A stretch of DNA of 64,000 bases from Thalassia testudinum (lineage: Eukaryota > Streptophyta > Magnoliopsida > Alismatales > Hydrocharitaceae). The stretch spans positions 90,746,001-90,810,000 of the forward strand of contig JAZHRO010000073.1 of NCBI GenBank assembly GCA_037157565.1, written 5' to 3'. A program made the position numbers and the translations under genes. Under the pieces are notes generated by a model, which saw only the letters and a program-made list of their open reading frames with translations, made no database searches and was not told the origin of the DNA. Positions 58,390 to 64,000 of this stretch are shown one piece after another. Each line of letters begins with the position of its first letter. The first letter of the stretch is position 1.

Positions 58390-59865
58390 ATGTATCCTTC
58401 CACTTCTTACATGCATTTCCAATCCTATCCTCCTACCACCACTTATCCCCAAGATGATTACTATTCCGACTTGAATTCTAATTACCCATCCACTAGCTGG
58501 GACGACTTTGATTAGGAATATGAATACGGACCTCAGTATCCAGGGCCTAACCCTAGACAACAAGACTATGATTATTATCCTTCCGAGAGTTACAATGATT
58601 ATAGATCTTCATCCTTTAATCACTAAATGAACCCAATCTACAATCGGGAAGGATATAATGATTATAACACCTACCCTTCCCAGTATTCCACTGAATATAG
58701 GTCACCACCATCCTTTAAATAACCTGAAATGACCTACTATCAGGGAGGGACCCGAGAACCTCGATATCTTGACTCCCCTAGATTTAACTCGAACCCACCC
58801 AACCCTGAACCGAACCAGTCGGTTCAGGTGAACCTGATCCAGGATAGGGTGTTGGCTAATTTGAGGAACACTATACAATCTATAGAAGCTCAGCCAACAC
58901 CATGCACTAAAGTATTGGAGCCTATGATCAAAATGATTGATGAACTTAATAGTTCTCTATTAGATTTGCTCCAAAATGTTAGGGATAGGGAGATAGCTGA
59001 GTTTCTTCTTGGGAAATTATCAAGGATGAGTATGAAATTTGTGTTTTCCCTGGTCAAATCTTGGGATGATTCTCAAGATGAACCCCCTTCAACAGAGCCA
59101 ATGTCTGAACCTACTTAGGTGCCTGTCGGGGGGGATACATTTTCTGAGACCGAGGATGACTAAGTTGGGCTAGAGCAACCCATTGAGGATGAACCGATTG
59201 ATTCACCTGAGATCCTCGAGCCAGGGAGCGAGGAAAAATATGTCTCTTTGAACTAGGAAATGACAATAGATTTTGAGACATATATAAATGAGGATCATGG
59301 ATTCTTTGATTCTGAGGCTGAAGAATCTCTTAGTGAAGTCTCACTTGAGCATTAGGAAGATGATTTTAGTGAGATAAACGGGCTTGAGGAATCTGATGAA
59401 CCATTTGATAGCCCAACTATTGAAGATTTGGATTCGATTGAGGCTAACTTAGAGGTTTTGAATCCACATTTACTAGAAGATTCAATCAATAGCCCTATTC
59501 CTCAACCATACCCCAAAGTTATTGATTTTGATTTGGAAATCATTGTACCCAAGTCAATTATGAGTCAGCCATGATTTCTGGACTTGGGTAAATCTTATGG
59601 GGTGAACGGTATGCTAGAGGTCCTGGAACCTGAGCACTTGATGTTGGAGGATAAGAATGTTGAAATGAAAATTTGGGTGGTTAATTTTGAGGGAAAAACA
59701 AGTTTGGATCTAAGGGTTCCTATTGACCTAAAACCACCGACTTTTTACCAAGACCCTTACGGTATCTTTCATGTGCAACCCAAGCTCGAAATAACTAATT
59801 ATTTTTCTGAGCTAGATGTTAAGTGGACAACCGCACCTATTGAACCATCTTTACCTGTTGTCTGA
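58390..59865 (+). pseudogene. fam2 unknown open frame, copy 2
   Basis: A single frame of about 490 codons from MYPSTSYMHFQSYPPTTTYP to PIEPSLPVV, with stops at 58513, near 58624 and 58720, 59116, near 59161, 59254, 59353 and 59572, and 59863. Most of these read through in copy 1, while copy 1 has stops where copy 2 reads Trp (KSWDD, KIWVV). Two stops (after PPSFK and after MSEPT) are shared. Protein layout: Tyr/Pro/Gln-rich N-terminus, helical middle, acidic part, conserved end LDLRVPIDLKPPTFYQDPYG. No known family is recognised. Confidence 0.6.
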
Positions 59866-61300
59866 CACTTTGGTCTTGGGTTGCACACCACTAAACCACA
59901 GGCTCGGCCTAGCAAACACAACAACCTTTAGTTCTGGGTGATTTTCATGCAGAACCTGAGAACCACTTGACCCTGGGGCATAGGTCTGCACCATAATATG
60001 GTCCACATCTGTGGACATCTTTTGTAGATGGGTTTCAGGATCAACCTTTTGATTTTGATTCTGACCCACACTTGTGAATTCCTAACTTCTTTGTATGTAT
60101 ATTTTGCCTGGTAAAGGCATTAAACTTAACGCTTGTGTATACTCCCGCCTCTCTATGGAGCTGAATGGGTTGTCACAAAATTCAGGCGATATTCTGTTTA
60201 CTCTACCCTCTTCATGCCTTTGTTTTTAAAATAAGGACATTGCATCATTTAGGCATGGGGGGGTGGATAATCAATTCTTGAAATCATTATGTTAACTTTG
60301 TAGAATTTCTTTTAGTTTCTTTAAAAAAATTTGAAAATTAAAAAAGATAGAAAAAGGAAAGATATTAGGAAAAGAGAACTTAGGCATTTGGAAGTTATTA
60401 ACTTTAGGAAATGGTACAAGAGGACCTAAAAACTTAGACTCTTTAAGTCTTCAGGCTTAATTAGCCCGAGTGTCCACTCGAATGTGGACTTAGTCTCGAG
60501 TCCTCTCCAATTCAAATTCATTTTTAATTTGGCTAATAAATTGGGATGATAAGTATGCGACTTATCAACCTGCCCTCTGATTTGGGGGGACTTTAAGCCT
60601 AAGCATTTACAAACATTTTTTGCACTGACTCACTTTTCGACGGTTTCTTCGGAAGCAGGGTAGCTAATGAACTATATAAGGTGGTATGGCTGGCAAGTTG
60701 TCAGTGATAACAGCTCATCGGTCGGTTATCCAGAGCCCAACCACAAGATAATTTTCATCGTACTGCCTTTAGATAAATCTTAAATCAGGAAAGCCACCTA
60801 CTTAAAAAAAAAAAGAAGAAAATGAAAGAAAACAAAAAAAAGGAGAAAAAAATATAAAACCACACTTCACCGCACGAGTATGGCTGGCAAGTTGTCAATG
60901 GTAGCAGCTCATCGGCTGGTTGTGTAGAACCCAGCTTACAAAAGAATGCACAATAATTCCCAAAACACTTAGGGAAGAAGCAGGGAAGTAGAATAAACTG
61001 GGGAGATATACACTAGGTTCGCCCTTATGTCGACCCCATAAATAAAAGAAGTAAGGAGAAAGCTACCGATTGAAAATATAAACCTCTAGGCAAGGTCACC
61101 TAGGGCCGTAGAAACTCGAAGTCCATTTTAACGGCCGTCTAGTGAGTCTTTCACTATTTTCACAAGATGCTTAGGACTTAGAGTCCTTTTCGAGTCTTGG
61201 GTGTGTCGGGTAGCCGTAAAAAGTTATCCTGGAACTCTCAAACTCCCAAAGTACAAAAAAATATTAGAAAAGAAGAAAAATAAAAAAAAATGTATCTTCC
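59866..61300 (+). other. fam2 copy 2, 3' non-coding region, truncated
   Basis: Matches 53673-55030 of copy 1 and breaks off at about 61300 where fam1 LTR sequence starts, so its PPT and 3' LTR are missing. Repeats of the GTATGGCTGGCAAGTTGTC type are at 60684 and 60879. Confidence 0.75.
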
Positions 61301-63800
61301 TGGTGGCGACCTTCCTCTATAGTTTTATTATTTCGTCGTAGTATAGTATAGAGAGAGATGATTACCAGTTTAATACAATTTGTTACTCGGAAAATCAAAG
61401 AGTTCCCGAGGTCGAACTCAGGGAGCAAGTTGTATTCTAGGGGTACAAGTTTCTTTTACAAAAATAAAGAAAGAGAGAGAGAGAATTTGTTGGCTTTTCT
61501 TCTTTTCTCTTTGCTTCTCCACTTCTTCCTTCTCAGATCTTCTGCTCTCTTCCTTTGTTCTTCTTCTTTATCTGTAGTGGTGATGTTCTTCTTCTTCTTT
61601 CAGCTATTTCTGCTCGTCTCTTCCTTTTTCTTTTGCAGAGCGGTCCTGTTCTTCTTCTTCTTCTTTCTTTCTTCTTTTCCTTTCTTCAGATCTTCTTCTC
61701 GTGCTCTTCTTCTTCTGCAGAGTCTTCACTTGGCCTCTCTGTGTTCCTCCTCTGCCTCGCCTTCCTTCTCCTTCTTTGCCTTCAGGACATCATCTGATTT
61801 TCCAATCAGACGACTTAAACCGCCGCTGCTATAGTGCCGCTCGGTGCTCCTCCTTCCTTCAGCCTTCGTCTTCTTCCACGGTTCTTCTTCACCTGTGCCT
61901 GCACACTTACATAGCTTGATCAGAGGGGCAAAACCTAACTCTACCCTCCCCCGCGTCTCTCTCTCACAGAAGCCACTCTTAGGAAAGCTCTCCCAGAGCT
62001 GCCGGGTTGCCGGGTACGGGTCGCGCCTGGGTCCAGGCCCACCGGCGTGCGTGGTGGGCGAGGAGTGCAGGTCAGTCTAAGTCGGGTTGGGCCAGGTCCG
62101 CGGGGCGTGAGCGTGGACGAGACCGGGTAACCGGGCGGGTGAAGGGGACCTCACCCCGTGTGCTGAGGCAATAAGCCTCCAGCACTTTTTCGCTTTATAC
62201 CGCTGCGCTCCTTCAGAGCCTTCCGAGGTGGGACTAAATGTCCCACCCCAATTTCGCGCCTGCGCGGAGGAAGCAACTGGTAATCACAGCTTTACGCGAG
62301 GCCTTCGCACGAGGGATTCGCCTCAACTGCAGCCTAACGCTTTGCCGAAATGCCCCCGCACAGCCTGGGAGCGTGACCTGGGCGCGGCGCACCTGGGACA
62401 GCAGGTCGAAGCTGCTTCGCTTCAACAATGGCGGCGATGAGCGCAGGTACCTGCCCACAGAGAAACGGCCTCTCGGCCCAATCAGAAACGCGGAGGACCT
62501 TCACCGTGGCACGGCGAAGGTGGTCGGGGGGTGTGCAGGCGGCGGGGCGGAGCCTAAGAGCTACCCTAGGTCGGACTGTGGGTCGGGAGATGGGTTTGTT
62601 TGGTGGAGTTGCAGAGGGTGATTTAGGGGAAGTGGAAGGGCAGAGGTTGATCAGGGTGAGGAGGCGGAGGTTCTGCGGTGGTCGGCGAGCCGTGTGGGTT
62701 GCTGGAGTGATGGGAGCGGCTCGCCGGAGGATGGCCGGAGGCGGAGAAGGTGAGGGTGATTAGGCGTGGTCGAGGGGTAATTAGATAAAAATAGCAGGGG
62801 GAAAAGAGAGAGAGAATAGAGGGAAGTAGTTCTAACCTAACTACAGTGACGAAGGGGGCAAGGAGGCGGACGACTGTACCTGCTGTCGCCAGAGAAGAAG
62901 GTGCCCAGTGGGGGAGGACGGCGGTGACGACGGGGCAGAGGCAGCGCGCGCCGGTATTGCGCGACTTGGGAAGAGCAGGGGAAGAAGTCTCTGCTGCTGG
63001 TATTGCGGCAGAGCGAAGAGGAGGAGGAGGAAGAACCGCCGGAGCTGGTGGGCGTCTGCCGGAGTGAGAAGAGAGGAAAGTTGGGGGTTTTCTCCGTCAG
63101 ATCGGAGCTACTCAGAACGGCGGAGCGACGGGGGTATTTATAGAGGCCGAATCAGAGAGGAAGGCGGAGGGAGACGACGTGTCTCCCTCGCCGGAGGACG
63201 CCGGAGATGGAAACCCATACCGTCCGTGCGTTCGTACGGCCGGTACGGTGGGTTGCAGCGACCAGGGGGTGTTCCTGCAACGGCTGACGACGCAGGGCAC
63301 CCCCGGTTGTCTTGCCAGACCCTCCCCCTTACCCTACGCGGCGCCATGCTTCGCGCAAGGTCGCCGGAGCATGGTGCTGGTCAGGTTTTGGCAGGAGGGA
63401 CCTGAATGCAAAGAACGAAGGAGAGTTAGGGGTAGAAATGCGAGGGTTCAAAAGTTGAGGGCCAAAAAGTAAATATATGTGGACCAAAGTGTAAAGTTGG
63501 TCAAGAAGGTTTCTTCTTAGGCTCAAGTTTTTATACATGACTAATTAGGACCTAAGGAATCTGATGGTGAATTTTATTTCTAGATTAAACCTTGTTTGAC
63601 TGGTCAATTTACGCAAAAACCCAAATTAAGTTATTAATTAGGTATGGTTCTCAATGTAGGTCAAAATGGGTTCTGAAGGCCAAATTGAAGGTTCTAAACC
63701 ATAGAGATTATTTTTATATGAATTTTAGAGGGTTTATTCTATTTTTACTTTGCCTCGAACCTCGTGAATTGAAGTGGGTTTGCTTTAGGGTTACAGATTG
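61301..63800 (-). repeat. fam1 LTR, minus orientation, lacking its start
   Basis: Inverse of 1153-3900 and direct to 3900-5586. A pyrimidine-rich block (61440-61790) matches the purine-rich 3280-3725. TATA at 63135-63143 (minus). TTCGTCGTAGTATAGT (61332-61347, plus) resembles the tRNA-Asp 5' end. About 250 bases of the LTR start are missing at its right side, where another LTR end begins. Borders are approximate. Confidence 0.8.
63135..63143 (-). promoter_or_regulatory. TATA box of fam1 LTR (right copy)
   Basis: CTATAAATA on minus, at the position conserved in the other two fam1 LTRs. Confidence 0.55.
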
Positions 63801-64000
63801 AAACGTCGGTTTTGTATTTGTTATAACGTTGTAGTAAAGCCGGTTATGACCAACACTTCAAATATAAATTTTTTACTCGGAAAATAAAAGAGTTCCCGAG
63901 GTCGAACTCAGGGAGCAAGTTGTATTCTAGAGATATACATGTTTCTTTTACAAAATAAAGACAGAGAGAGGGAAAGAATTTGTTGTTTTCTCTTTGTTCT
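63801..64000 (-). repeat. fam1 LTR, minus orientation, 3' end only (runs off window)
   Basis: Positions 63868-64000 repeat 61381-61500 with small differences (AAGAGTTCCCGAGGTCGAAC block). CGTTGTAGTA (63827-63836) equals tRNA-Asp positions 3-12 as I recall that tRNA. Confidence 0.8.

Noticed and set aside
61358..61834. A Phe/Ser/Leu-rich plus frame of 158 residues as a membrane protein
   Set aside because: It is the pyrimidine-rich strand of the fam1 LTR purine tract read as codons (TTC, TCT, CTT).
1..64000. CRISPR arrays, rRNA, operons or other prokaryotic systems
   Set aside because: No spaced identical repeats of that kind and no prokaryotic gene; everything assignable is plant retroelement sequence.

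Overview
The window is plant nuclear DNA made almost entirely of nested LTR retrotransposons. The evidence is direct: Athila-type Ty3/gypsy gag, protease, RT, RNase H and integrase sequence, primer-binding sites that complement the 3' end of tRNA-Asp, LTRs of 1.4 to 2.7 kb, and a plant L1-type LINE fragment with a zf-RVT tail. I found no host gene that I can defend. The species cannot be named from this; a seed plant with a repeat-rich genome fits.

Six LTR families are labelled here fam1 to fam6 (my labels). 1-5586: the 3' end of a fam1 element (+), its 3' LTR, and a second truncated fam1 LTR in inverse orientation. 5587-31497: a degenerate fam3 Athila element on the minus strand. Its integrase is split by a fam6 solo LTR (8312-10230, TSD CCCAT), and its leader is split by a nearly intact fam4 Athila element (16280-29724, minus strand, TSD GTGGC). 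31498-32282: unassigned, rich in AGACGTCT motifs. 32283-35893: three fam2 LTR copies in a row, then the start of a fam2 internal region. 35894-51862: a fam5 composite inserted into fam2, made of one inverted LTR, a nearly adjacent direct LTR, and an element 40135-51862 with gag/protease remnants and a LINE insertion (46128-46720). 51863-61300: the rest of fam2 copy 1, a fam2 LTR with an internal duplication, and fam2 copy 2. 61301-64000: two fam1 LTR copies (minus strand).

Fam4 is the only element close to intact. Its gag-pro-pol lies in one reading frame over about 6 kb, broken by four stop codons and no frameshift. Fam3 has a decayed pol with changed catalytic residues. Fam2 and fam5 lack RT and integrase altogether. 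They look non-autonomous and carry acidic open reading frames of unknown function where pol would be; they share PBS type and 3' signals with the Athila elements and may have depended on them in trans.

The most interesting signals are in non-coding parts. Upstream of the PBS, the U5 ends of unrelated LTR families carry stretches complementary to the 5' end and D-arm of tRNA-Asp, which suggests an extended primer-tRNA contact. A short hairpin directly precedes the polypurine tract in five families. LTR starts carry terminal dyads. Two families share a CCATGG-spaced tandem repeat in the 3' non-coding region.
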